A stretch of 64,000 nucleotides of DNA, taken from assembly GCA_947034895.1 (NCBI GenBank), contig OX344764.1:61361348-61425347 (forward strand), written 5' to 3'. Positions 1-10,443 of this stretch are shown piece by piece (position 1 is the first letter of the stretch; the number at the start of each line of letters is the position of its first letter). Source of the stretch: Rhytidiadelphus loreus. Its lineage: Eukaryota; Streptophyta; Bryopsida; Hypnales; Hylocomiaceae. Below the pieces are notes generated by a model, which ran no database searches, was not told where the DNA came from, and saw only the letters and a program-made list of their open reading frames with translations. Both the position numbers and the translations under genes were made by a program.

Positions 1-445
1 CTAATAGTGGGGAGGTGTAATTAGATTTATTTGGGCATGATTCACGAGATGGTGTTTTTTTGGGGACCTCTCCCTTATTGTTTCTAATTCCCTTTAATCA
101 TATGTTACTTCCTCCATTTTGTTTACAAATTCAACAAGACAAAAAAGACATGATTATGTTTTAGGTATAAAACACTACATCTCGTGTAGGATGTGTAAGT
201 ATTTTATGTAGGTTTAAGGATTTGATTCTAGATAAAAGTTGTATTATTGTTTTCCAAGGTCTAGGGTCTAGGGTTTAGGGTTTGGGAAACCCTTCACATT
301 GTGAGAATAATTCTTCCATTGCCTTGCTATGTCTTTGATATGAACTGACGCCTAACATTTATTACCAATTTAGTATGTGAGATAAGGAAAAATCAATTAG
401 AATATGCTGCAGATGCTAATTAGTGTTGGATCAGATTGGTTGTTG
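1..445. other. AT-rich leading segment, no gene seen
   Basis: No reading frame of note and no recognisable element. It contains a short run of plant-telomere-like repeats (separate entry) and otherwise ordinary AT-rich DNA. The start of the window truncates whatever lies to the left. Confidence 0.5.
259..286. repeat. Interstitial telomere-like repeats
   Basis: Four consecutive units of the type TCTAGGG/TTTAGGG/TTTGGG are visible. TTTAGGG is the usual plant telomere unit, so this is a degenerate interstitial copy. It supports a plant origin but is too short to suggest a chromosome end. Confidence 0.6.
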
Positions 446-783
446 GTTTAGGGCGACCTCGGGTCAGGGGCGACGCGGGTCATCGACGAAGCAAAAAACA
501 CATTTGAATCAGGGCGACTGTGCGTAGGGGGCGACTACGGGTCAAGGAAGGAGACTAATCTTTTGGAAAATGCAAACTCAATCTCCAGTAGGGTGACTGC
601 GCGTAGGGGGCGACTGCGGGTCAAGGAGGGAGACTGATTTTTTGGAAAATGCAAACTCAATCTCTAGTGGGGCGACTACGCATAGGGGGCGACTGCGGGT
701 CGAAGAGACTTCTTTGTGGGCAACCGCGTGTGCAAGTTTCGGGATGGTTTAGTTGGTACCCGCGGTCGCCCACGATCCGCAGT
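446..783 (-). repeat. GC-rich minisatellite, left (inverted) arm
   Basis: The core GGGCGACTGCGGGT recurs many times, partly inside a unit of about 80 bp repeated twice (about 529-608 and 609-687). It ends in a centre with GGTACCCGCGGTCGCCCA, after which the core reads in the opposite sense (ACCCGCAGTCGCCC). A long LTR interrupts the array at 784, and the array resumes at 6028. It was therefore one inverted minisatellite in front of the kinase ORF before the LTR came in. The last five bases (779-783, GCAGT) are one copy of the target-site duplication. Confidence 0.8.
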
Positions 784-2345
784 TGTGAGCCCTCAAGTTG
801 GCACTTGGAACTCTGAACTTATTTTTCGCGATTTTTAGTTAATTTTTAAGTGAAAAATAGGAAAAAACATATAAAAATACAATTATTGTGGGTTTTGGTA
901 GAAGTCCCTACCAAAGAGGTGTGTCATGGCCTTAAATGCGTGAAACACGTAAGACGTTACATTTTCACTAATCTTAGGTCTTATTAGTACAAATAAATAG
1001 TTAAGTTAGTAATTCCGAGCGATGTGAGAATTTGAGAGTTAACCAGTCCTAGTGTCTTGTTCATGTAATACAACAGCTATAAGTATACATATAACAAACT
1101 AGTTAAAAGTTAGAGTCTAGTCAGAGTCAGTCCAAATCAAACTCGAAAGAGTTAGATTTATTGTTTGCAGGTAATTTTGAGAAATACAATGATTCGCAGA
1201 TCAAGATGGAGGAAATGATGATTGGAACATACAGAGAGGTGCTTTTCTAGGTCAAAGCATGCCAGGAGATCAAATAGAAGCCCAATCATCCAAGATTCCC
1301 CCGGTATCAAGAATAATTTCCCCCCCGAGTGGAAATTATTAAAGAATTGCTAAAAATAGCATTCTTATTGGAGATTTGGTTTTGCCCTTAGTTGATGGAC
1401 ATCTTGTAGAAGATTGCCCAAAAGTTTCGGGATTTTACAAAACTCCACGATGACTCCATGGGAAGACAACCGTTTAAAACTGCATTCGTAAATTCCTAGA
1501 AATTACCAATGTTGCGGTAAAATCTCACTAAAAATTAGAATAGTGTTTTGTGTGCCAATAAAGAGCCCTGTCAAGTTTGAAGACATTCCGACATTCCCAA
1601 GTACCAGAATTAGGACTGACAGCGAATTTTACAAGAATTTACAACTTGGCGGCGAGTTGACCGGCGAACCAGGAGCTAGCGGTGTCCGAATGGAGCGTTT
1701 CAAGGGTCAATTCTTACTCCCACAAATATTCTAAACCATCCAGGACCGACAGTTTCATCAAAAGACGCAAACTCCAAAAGTTAGCTTTTTAACTTTTGTT
1801 CTGAGTTACCGTGACTCAAATTTGCGCTTTAAAACGGTTGGAGAGGTAGGGGTAAGGGGTCCCTTAGGCTAATTGGGGTCTTCTGAACACGATGGCGCAG
1901 TTTGTTTTCAGTTTTGAGTTGTCCCTCAAAAGATAGAGAGGGTCAGCCCTTAGTTTGACTTTTAAAAGGTAATTTTTGATTAATCTGGGTTGATTTTGCA
2001 AATATCTCTTGTAAAATCGAAGATTGGATTTGCCCAAGATACTTGTCTTGCATAAGAAGCCATCTTTTGGACTAAAGAAAGCCAATTTAAATCTAACCCT
2101 AGATTAAAACACAAAATATCTCGGTTAATTAGGTAGGTTTTCAAAATATCTTTGGGAAAATCAAATATTTGATTTGGGAAAAGATTCTAAGGCCATTTAG
2201 GGCCTAGAAGGAACTCGCTTGAGAACCTTCCTTCCCATTAAACAAAGATTATTTTGAAAATACGTTTAGGTAGTTTAGCAAAATATCTAGATTGAAAGTA
2301 AAAGATAATTTATGAACAACTTACCGGGGGGGGGCCGGGAGCGAG

Positions 2346-2352
2346 TATATAA
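2346..2352 (+). promoter_or_regulatory. TATA box in LTR copy 1
   Basis: TATATAA follows GAGCGAG and precedes GGCCCTTCCT. The same motif at the homologous place is conserved in LTR copy 2 (54435) and, on the minus strand, in both copies of the tandem pair. This makes it the likely LTR promoter. Confidence 0.7.
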
Positions 2353-2877
2353 GGCCCTTCCTCGAGGTTGTTCATGGCCCTCATTCTTTGTTTCATTCTT
2401 GTTGTTGCTCTTGTCATGCTACCGACACTTGTCGGAGCACTTTTTAAAGCCAAATTTTGGCTAGTTCTTCTATTTTCTTCTATTTTCTTGTACTTTGAAG
2501 GTCCGGAGGGCCCCTTCAAAGCTTTGTTTTCTCTTCTTGTTTGAATTTGGAGGCTTCAAGCCCCAAAACTTTGCTTTTCAAAGAGTTTAGGTGGAGGAAA
2601 TCCCCTAACTCTAGTATTGTTTGTGTTAACTAACTTATTTCTTCAATTTGGAGGCTTCAAGCCCCAAAACTTTGACATTTTGGGAGTTGTGGGAGTAGTT
2701 CCCAAACTCTACTTTGATTTTGTTGTTCTTTTAATACTAACCAACCATTTGTGTGAATTGAGAATAGTCTGTGAACTTAAAACTTTAAAGCGGCAAAGCT
2801 AGACTTTGCCAAAAGGTTTTGAGCATCACCACGTGCCAAAACTCATTGTATAACGGGTGTTTGGTTTGAATAATTGC

Positions 2878-2999
2878 TAATGTTCGGTTAAACACTGTCA
2901 TGTGTACCTCCTTTAGTGATTAAACTAGAACTTTGTTTGGAATTTTGGAAAATTAGTTTTTAATGTTCGGTTAAACACTGTCATGTGTACCTCCTTTAA
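2878..2999 (+). repeat. Two-unit tandem duplication in the LTR leader
   Basis: The stretch GTTCGGTTAAACACTGTCAT followed by GTGTACCTCCTTTA occurs twice about 83 bp apart. The same doublet is present in LTR copy 2 near 54968 and 55065, so it predates the spread of these copies. Confidence 0.7.
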
Positions 3000-3039
3000 G
3001 AATTAAGTTTTCAAAATACTAGTTTGGGTCCTTGGATAC

Positions 3040-3240
3040 TGGTTATTCCTGGGGTTGCTCCCGTACGACGGAGCTTTGATTTTGAAACCTGGAAACGAGT
3101 ACTTGAAACTTAAGTTGTCAGTTATTTCCTGGGGTTGCTCCCACATGGCGGAGCTTTGACTTTGAAACCTGGAAACGGGTACTTGAAACTTTGATTTGAC
3201 TGTTAATTCCTGGGGTTGCTCCCGCACGGCGGAGCTTTGA
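3040..3240 (+). repeat. Three-unit tandem repeat, about 84 bp
   Basis: Three units each carry CCTGGGGTTGCTCCC, then CGGAGCTTTGA, then GAAACCTGGAAACG. LTR copy 2 carries three or four related units at about 55.14-55.44 kb. Copies at 35.2-35.5 kb and 39.1-39.3 kb show more divergent versions on the minus strand. Confidence 0.7.
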
Positions 3241-3739
3241 CTTTAAAAGGTTAGAATTTACTTTTAAACTAACCATCTAATCGTGAATTTAACTTGCATG
3301 GCGAAGCTTTGAAACCAAAAGAATCAACGGGAAAAGATTCTTTTGGAAACTTATTTAAAGTCCAAAAGCCCTTGAAATATTTCTCTTTTGCTTGAGCGCG
3401 TTGTGGAGGTATTTAGCTTCAATTGTTGCTTTGCCCTAATTGCTAAATTTCCTTATTATAATTTCATTGCTTATTTGTTTGTTTGTTTGTTGTTTGATTG
3501 TTTTTATTTATTTATTTTCTTAACATTTATAGAAGACTAACGATTTCCTAATAAGTGTTTATGAAGGTTAAGATACCTTAATTGATGTGTTAAATTGTGG
3601 TTCAATTAGAGTATCCAAATTTTCAGTTCATCTAAGTTTACCAAAAATTTCAGTCCAGCTGGGCAACCAGACCGAAACCCAAAGGCAGCGGAACTGGTGG
3701 CAGTAAGCATCGGACTGGCATCCGGGTATTAGAATCGGA

Positions 3740-3975
3740 ACCGGGTATCGGGCTGGGGAACGAGCTAACGGGGCTTGGGAACGACCTAACGGGGCCGGGA
3801 ACGAGCGACAGAGCTGGGAACGAGCTGACGGAGCCGGGAACGAGCGACGGAGCTAGGAACGAGCTAACGAGGCCGGGGAACGAGCGACGGGGCTGGAGAA
3901 CGAGCGACGTGGCTAGGGAACGAGCTGACGGGGCTGGGAAACTAGCGACGGGGCTGGGAAACGAGCTGACGGTCT
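3740..3975 (+). repeat. Minisatellite in LTR copy 1 leader
   Basis: About a dozen units of the type GGGAACGAGCTGACGGGGCT run in tandem downstream of the TATA box. The homologous position in the other three copies holds minisatellites of different length and sequence. Confidence 0.75.
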
Positions 3976-4826
3976 GGGAGACGAGCTACGAGCTGGGGAA
4001 CCACTAACTGCTGAGGGATAACTGACTGCTGAACAAACCAGCATCTGAACATTGGGTATCGGCAACTAGGTATACAAACAAAGGCTGAGGTCAGTGCAAG
4101 CCTCACAACACCAAAATCAAAATCTTGATTAGCCCACAAGTGTGGAAAAGCTAAGGCGGTTAATGCCACACTCAAACATTTTGATTTTTTCTTTGGAAAA
4201 CTAAGCACCAAGAATTTGGACTAACACTCTTGATTCTTGCAACTCTCCAAACTCCATAGCCAAATTTCAAATTGCGAAAGAACAAATGAAAGATTGAAGG
4301 ACGAAGAAGAATAAGAAGGAAGGAATTCAACACGTGAAGGAATTAAAGGATTAAACAACTATTAAGGTAAGAATCTCACTATTCATCAACTAATTGTTTT
4401 AGCATTGTTTATTTGGTTTATTCTTTCTACTATTCATTGATAGATTTGTTTTGATTACTTTTGATTATTTTATTAGAATACTATTCATTCATTTGGTTTT
4501 AGTTATTAATTAGGATTCCAAAACCAAATTAGTTGTTTGTTTGTAGTTTGGGGGATTTGTTTTATTAGGCCTAATAAGCCAAAACAATAAAAACAAACAA
4601 CAACTAATATCTTGGAATATTTAACAAAATAACTATTAAACAATTGGCAATCGAATAAAACTACTATTCATTGAAAACTTAGGAAATATGAATTAAATTT
4701 ATCATTTAATTTAAATTCCTAAAATCAAAGGATTAGTTTTAAATTGCCAAAACTAACAAATTTGGACTTTTTAGATAGGTTTTAAAAACAAGAATACTAA
4801 GATTTCTTCCAAATTCATGAAAGACA

Positions 4827-4898
4827 ATGGAGAATTTCGAGGAGACGATTATGATGGTGTTTTGCGATGATGGGACGATCGACATTCTCGACACCAAG
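4827..4898 (+). CDS. Conserved 24-codon start exon in LTR copy 1
   Basis: An ATG opens 24 codons that end exactly at a consensus splice donor (AAG|GTATGA). The middle reads IMMVFCDDG, followed by a conservative IDI.DT motif. LTR copy 2 has the same exon at 56358-56429, also 24 codons with the same donor. Between the two, about eight codons differ silently and about six change the residue, with no indel, which hints at past coding constraint. The downstream exon was not found. It may lie in the missing internal region or be supplied by flanking DNA. The function is unknown and the family was not recognised. Confidence 0.45.
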
Positions 4899-6027
4899 GT
4901 ATGATTTCAAATTTTATCTTTTGTCTTTTCTTTTGCTTTCATTCTTTTAAAATTTAGATTAGAAATTAAAACTAACAAAATTAACCATTGAGAATCCAAT
5001 AGCTAGTAGAATTTAAATTGTTAGAAAACCTTTGAAAATTTATCTAAAATCGTAAAAAGTAATAATTAGATTAACTTTGAATTAATTTGGAAAACGAAAT
5101 ATTAATCTCATCCAAAAGAATCTCAAAAGGAATCTAATTTAATTTAGGAACTTAGGGAATATTAGAATAATTAGGGAAAGTCAAAACCTAATTTATCTAC
5201 TTATTCTCTTGAAAATTATTAAAGGAAGGAATTCCATCCAACCAAGGGGAATGTTCATCCATTTAAAAGTTTTCACCTAAAAGTTCTAAATTCTTACTTT
5301 TTATCTTAACAAGAAGTTAATTAATCACTTTACTCATAAAAACCATAAAACCCTAAAAATTCACTAAAATTAGAATAATAACTTAGAATTAGGATTAATT
5401 AAAGAACAATTAGGAATATTCTCAAGGCCCAACTAGGGAATCTTTTGAAACCATAATCTTTTAGAGAATCTTTTGAAGATTCCAAATCCACCTTTTACTT
5501 TTAAAATTACTTTAATTTGAAGGATAAAAGAATGGATGAAGATTTGACCTAATTTTGGATGAAGAATCTTGAAATAGGTCAAAATTAGGTTTTCTCTAAA
5601 AATTCCATTAGTTAAATTAATCAACCTTTCAACCCTGAAATTTGGATTTATATTTGACGGATGAAGTTTTTAGGATAGAATTAGGTACGAATTTCATCCA
5701 CACATAACTTTCATTAGGAATATCAGAATCCAACTTGCTTTACCATTTTGGAAAGGGCAAATTGTATTCTTTGATTTAGTTTAGGTAGAATTTTAGTTTA
5801 GCTAGAAGTTTAAATCACAATTAACTAACTCTCAACAACCTTCATTTCTTAACTATTAGAGTGTTTTGAAGTACTTAATTTAGGTAAAAATCAACATAAC
5901 AAAGTGTCCATTGCTTGGAAGGCCAAAGAACACTACGTTTACATTTCACCCTTATAATTTGCTAACTTATGCCGCTAGAACCTGTGTGCAACTTTCTGAC
6001 TTAAGGGTGGAGTTAGAAACACTCACA

Positions 6028-6200
6028 GCAGTCGCCCTTGATGCGCAGTCACCCATTTCAGCGCTCCAAAAACGCGCAGTCGCCCATTCCCGTTGTCTTC
6101 AGACCCGTAGTCGCCCCTCTTCACACCTGCAGTCGCCCCACTTCAGACCCGCAATCGCCCCCTCCCGACCCGCAGTCACCCAAACGCACGCGCCCTAAGC
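6028..6200 (+). repeat. GC-rich minisatellite, right arm upstream of kinase ORF
   Basis: Tandem ACCCGCAGTCGCCC-type units resume directly after the LTR, beginning with the second copy of the GCAGT target duplication (6028-6032). Read-throughs of this array give proline/arginine-rich frames that are not genes. Confidence 0.8.
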
Positions 6201-6263
6201 CGACTTCGGGTACTTAAGCGTTAGCCCTACTTCCGATTCTCACCTTACTTTAGCCTTGCGCAT

Positions 6264-6343
6264 TGTCTTTCACCTACCTTCAGGTGGCTGGATGCGTGCC
6301 TGTGGGCTGGGGTTTCAATTGGGGGGGGAATTTTTACCCTTTC
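6264..6343 (+). promoter_or_regulatory. Conserved leader block upstream of kinase ORF
   Basis: The block holds TGTCTTTCACCT, then GTGGCTGGATGCGTGC, then a G-run followed by AATTTTTACCCTTT. The same order and near-identical words occur at 10188-10267 before the second cassette. A looser version (GGATGCCATGTGGCATCC, then a G-run and TAATTT) is at 16622-16662. No clear TATA box was seen. A shared promoter or 5' leader is the simplest reading, but this is inference. Confidence 0.5.
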
Positions 6344-6390
6344 AATCTACGAATTTTGAATTACGGTTTTGAATTGTTTTTAAGTACAAC

Positions 6391-7968
6391 ATGGCTTTTC
6401 CACATGAAGGCAACACTACAAGGAGAAAGTCTTTATGGGATCTGGACCTCGATGATCCAATTTTTTTCGAGGTTCTGATAGCTGTAAATGAAAACGAAGA
6501 AGGAGGGAGTCAAGAGCGACGGAAGGGCAAGAAGCAGAAGTCAGCACATGACAAGGACTCCAACTATCCTCCCCCGAGTTATACCCGATATGCATACGAA
6601 GCGTGTCTCCAATGGTACACAGGGAAAAGTGTACAATTCTTGGAGGCAAGCTATTTGAGGTGTCCTACAACTGGTAGTGTGGCCTTGCCAAACGATTTAT
6701 AGGCACGGATTTTAACCAAGCTAAAGGGATCCGATGATTTCGGAGACATTGACTTGACATATTCTTCGAGACTATTTGAATGTCTTGATAACACATTGAA
6801 AGCGGTGATGTTCAATACCAAGAAATTGATGGAAGAACATCGACCGTTACTTCCGATAGTAGAGGAATCAGAAGACATCAAGGCATTCCGCCAAAAAATG
6901 GAGTGGTGGTCCAGCGCAGTGAAGAAATTGGCAAGAGGCTCGGCAAGGGGTTTTAAGTGGAAAAATGCAGTGGTGCAGGTAGCATTTACACGAGATGGTG
7001 GATTGTGTATCACGTGGATCCCCGATACGGCGAAAGTGGTGCCCCTTAGTGCTTTTGAACGTAAAGGGGGGTATGCAAAAGTGCGTAAGGTACGCATTGA
7101 AGGAATGGATACAATTCCAAGCTACATCGCTTTTGCTGGGAAAGTATCCAAGGCAATAAACCCGCGCGAGGGGAGAGCGCAACGATCCATGGAGGCCCTT
7201 GCATGCCCCTTGAACCACCCTGGCATCATTAAGTTTTTTGCCATTCATTCTCGCACGAATGAAGCGTACACTTTGTGGTGGAATGGAGGCCATTTGAATG
7301 AGTTGAGGCATTTAGATTGATCTGTATCACCAACCATTGACTGGCATGAAATGCAAAAAGCCACAAGACTTCCTGAAGAGAAACAAAAAGAACTTGGTCT
7401 CTTCCGAAGGCACAAGGCAAAGTTGGCATGGGCTTTAGTATATGTGACAAATCTCATGCACAAGTGCCGCGTGCTACACAATGACTTGTCTCCCATGAAC
7501 ATCATGTTGCATTTTCCGGATTATTCAAATGACATAATCAACATTGGAATTTGTGATTTTGGAATATCAAGTCGTTTTGACGAAAACGCGCCTTCACATT
7601 TTGGAAAGCCATCTGAGGCCGAGAGGGATCAATACCGAGAAGGTCGTTGGTGGGTTGCCCCGGAGTTGTTTTATGCATATGGACCTCCAAATTCCGATAC
7701 AAGCATACCGATCATGCAACAACGGTATAAATATACGCAACAGTCAGACTCATATTCTATTGGGAAGTTGACCGAATGGATGAGAATTGGTGATATGGAC
7801 GATTGGGACAAGGATTTGTTCAAGAACCGCGAGGGATCAATGTACTTTGGAATGAAGTTGCGTGAACTCGTGAACACTGACCCAAAGAAGAGACCAACGT
7901 GTATAGAGATCACAAATTCCCTTATGTCTCCACCATGGTCCATGATGCCCCCCGAATTGGTGTTCTGA
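6391..7968 (+). pseudogene. Protein-kinase-like ORF with two in-frame stops
   Basis: One frame runs from ATG 6391 to TGA 7968 (526 codons), interrupted by TAG at codon 104 (6700) and TGA at codon 310 (7318), with no frameshift. Kinase motifs are all present in order: a glycine-loop-like KGGYAKV, a FAGK lysine, an alpha-C glutamate before NHPGIIKF, the catalytic loop HNDLSPMN (H363, D365, N370; Asn replaces the Arg of HRD), CDFG (D389), VAPE, the alpha-F SDSYSIG and a late RPT arginine. About 300 residues precede the catalytic loop. It resembles divergent plant kinases with an HNDLS loop, which I recall from seedless plants (memory, not checked). Both stops are one transition from sense codons (CAG, CGA). 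It is either a decayed copy or needs readthrough. It lies downstream of the shared minisatellite/leader, and the solo LTR points its promoter at it. Confidence 0.72.
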
Positions 7969-9734
7969 GACTCACCTTTGTAATAGGATAGTCTAGAGCA
8001 AGAGTTTAGTGCTGCAAGCAATGAGCTTGGTGGCCAATTATGTGTTGCTTACTTTGTAATATTTTCCTATAATATATGAAGGAATTTTATGCTACGCGCC
8101 TTGTCTTTAGAAAAACAATTACTCAATGGGCTATTTGTCAAATTGTATATATTGAATATGGCCTTTTACACATTGTTATGCAAAGTGTAACAACTTTTGA
8201 ATTCAAATGTTCTTGGTCCTTTTTGATTCCGTAGTATATAATGGACGCAAGGAAAATAAGAAAATGAAAATAAATTAGTTGGTAATTGATGTTGAAGACT
8301 TGTATTATTTCTTGAATAAAATGTGCTAGTATGCACTTGAAAGGAGTTTTACTTTCATGGTCATTGAATTCAAATAGTTGTTTTTTCAATCCCTAAAAAA
8401 ATGTAAGTCATACATCATTTACATTCTCTTATTATTTTTTCTATTTCCAAAAATAAAAGCAAGTTTTTTTTTTTTTCCTATTTATTCTAATTCAAATATA
8501 GGAAACATAAATTTTAGACTTTTTTAGACTTTTCCTTTTTATTCGTACTTTACCTATTTCAAAATAGATGAGAGATGTTTTTATTTATTTATTTAACCCT
8601 TTTCGCTCTCTTCCTATTTATTTTATTTGGAAAAAGGAAGTTCATTGACTTCTTGCGACCCTTTTTTTTTTTTGAGACAATGAAACAAGAGTGGATATTG
8701 CAAAAAGGATATGTAGCCATAATCTTTGTCATTTATTAAACACGCAATTCGAGAAAACTTGGATGAATTCAATAATAAATGTAAATCTGGTTTTACCATA
8801 TATATTATTCCTAGTAGCATAATGTTTTCCTACCATATTCTTTTTTTTGGTATATGTCATCCAAATTGATAAAAACACACATTCTTTCATAGATGGTTGG
8901 AGTATGATATAAGTCCAACAATGACTTTCAATTATAGATTTGTGTCCGTACAAGAAATTTAGTTATTAGGCATGTAATTTACCAAAATTAGTGTGTGTAA
9001 CATAGTATGTAATTTGAGTCTACATCCAAAAATACATAATGAACATCTCATGTCAAAACAATTACAAAGACATTATTGTTACAATTGCAATGGTTAATAA
9101 TCATAACATTGGTTATTAACAATTGAATTAGTTATTAACAATAAAATGAGTCATTAACAATGAAATAAGTCATTTACAATAAAATTAAGAATTAACAATG
9201 AAATTAATTAATAAGAAAAAAATTAGTTAACAAGAACTTCTTCTAAAACAATTGCAAAGATTTAACTTCTGTTCAGATAATCAATAAGGAATCCATCTGT
9301 ACCACAACCGACCTCAACCCTAATGGCTCCCCAAATATAGTATAAAGTATAAACTAGTATTCCATAAATTTTGCAACACAAATGGGATTGAGCTCACAAT
9401 CCTTTTTTTTCCCTTGAGATTTGGTGCTCAAAAGCAACAAAAAATTTAGGCTAGCTATACGCTATAGGAATTTTTTAGGAAAATTTTGGATGAAATTGCT
9501 AGAAAAACTTCAACTTCTAGAAAAGTCTTCGATGAAATTGCCACAATGTAAATGAAAATAGAATTCTAGATACTTAGTATCACATTTTCTATCCAGTACG
9601 TGGATGAATGTTGAAGCTTGGAGCCCCTTCGTAACATTTAGTATCGCCACTTTCCCAGCGCAAGGAAAAATGGAAAAAAATATCACAATCTATAAACATG
9701 TACTAAGAAAGAAAAGAAAAGTCCATGCATTAAT
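7969..9734. other. AT-rich intergenic, no gene seen
   Basis: The stretch has many A/T homopolymers and no supported coding frame. The only structure noticed is a short tandem array at 9.09-9.23 kb, listed separately. Confidence 0.5.
9088..9228 (+). repeat. Short tandem array, ATTAACAAT-type
   Basis: Six or seven imperfect units of about 18-20 bp (type AGTCATTAACAATGAAATA) follow each other. No function is suggested. Confidence 0.55.
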
Positions 9735-10165
9735 AGATGGACCCGAGGTTGCCTGGGACCCGAGGTCGCCCAGGACCCGCAGTCGCCCTGGACCCGAAGT
9801 CACCCTGGACCTGCGGTCGCCCACTCGCCCGGGCTCCTTCGACTCGCGGTCGCGTTGGAGCACCTGTGCAGACCCGCAGTCACCCCACTCTAGGACCCGC
9901 GGTCGCCCTCGAGCACTTGCGCTGACCCGCAGTCGCCCCACTTCCAGACCCGCGGTCGCCCTGGAGCACTGGGCTAACCCGCACTCGCTCCACTTCAGGA
10001 CCCGCATGCGCCCCAGGGGCGACCTCGGGTGCATCAGCGTTCTCCTCCACCCGCACGCGCCCCAAGGGCGACCTCGGGTACATCAACGTTCTCCTCCACC
10101 CGCACGCGCCCCAGGGGCGACCTCGGGTACATCAGCGTTCTCCTCCACCCGCAGTCGCCATTAAA
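9735..10165 (+). repeat. GC-rich minisatellite upstream of second cassette
   Basis: About twenty degenerate units of GACCCGCAGTCGCCC/GGACCCGCGGTCGCCC run in one orientation. A late part of about 55 bp (CGCCCCAGGGGCGACCTCGG with CATCAGCGTTCTCCTCCACC) is repeated three times. Unlike the arrays at 0.4-6.2 kb and 16.3-16.6 kb, no inverted left arm is visible. Confidence 0.8.
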
Positions 10166-10187
10166 TTTTCCCTGGCATTCTGCGCAC

Positions 10188-10267
10188 TGTCTTTCACCTG
10201 CTGACGTGGCTGAATGCGTGCACAGAAGCTAGGGGTTTGAGTTGGGGGGGGGGATTTTTGTCCCTTT
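10188..10267 (+). promoter_or_regulatory. Conserved leader block upstream of second cassette
   Basis: It shares TGTCTTTCACCT, GTGGCTGAATGCGTGC and a G-run followed by ATTTTTGTCCCTTT, in the same order and spacing as 6264-6343. The next ATG that opens a long frame is 10444. Confidence 0.5.
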
Positions 10268-10443
10268 GCACGGCTCATTTTATTCATGCTTGGATGACAT
10301 AGGGTGTTTCACGAGAACATTGTATTTTTGTAAATGTTAAATGTGATAGGATTACGTTTAGCATTTTTTACACCTACGGTTTAGGCTTGCAACCCTAAAC
10401 CGCATAGTACTTAGTTGGCTACTTTTGAGACGAAGTGATCGTT

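Larger units (their letters stand above)
784..6027 (+). mobile_element. Solo long LTR, copy 1 (5244 bp)
   Basis: The unit begins TGTGAG and ends CTCACA, a 6-bp terminal inverted repeat of LTR type, and is flanked by a perfect 5-bp duplication GCAGT (779-783 and 6028-6032). A second complete copy lies at 52877-57739 and two inverted copies at 33.5-41.1 kb. No primer-binding site, gag or pol follows, so this is a solo LTR left by LTR-LTR recombination, or a non-autonomous unit. Inside, in order, are a TATA box at 2346, tandem duplications at 2.9-3.2 kb, a minisatellite at 3.7-4.0 kb, a short start exon at 4827 and AT-rich sequence. LTRs this long are unusual; some Tat/Ogre-type elements are comparable. 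The lineage cannot be assigned without an internal region. Confidence 0.88.

Noticed and set aside
3500..3530. TTTG/TTTA microsatellite as a CRISPR-like or regulatory array
   Set aside because: Simple slippage repeat without spacers; no CRISPR array occurs in the window.
5911..6198. 95-codon plus-strand frame upstream of the kinase ORF
   Set aside because: It is a read-through of the minisatellite plus the LTR end; low-complexity Arg/Pro/Ser sequence without independent support.
9604..10164. 186-codon frame and several overlapping frames on both strands
   Set aside because: All derive from the CCCGCAGTCGCCC array, which lacks stops in several frames.
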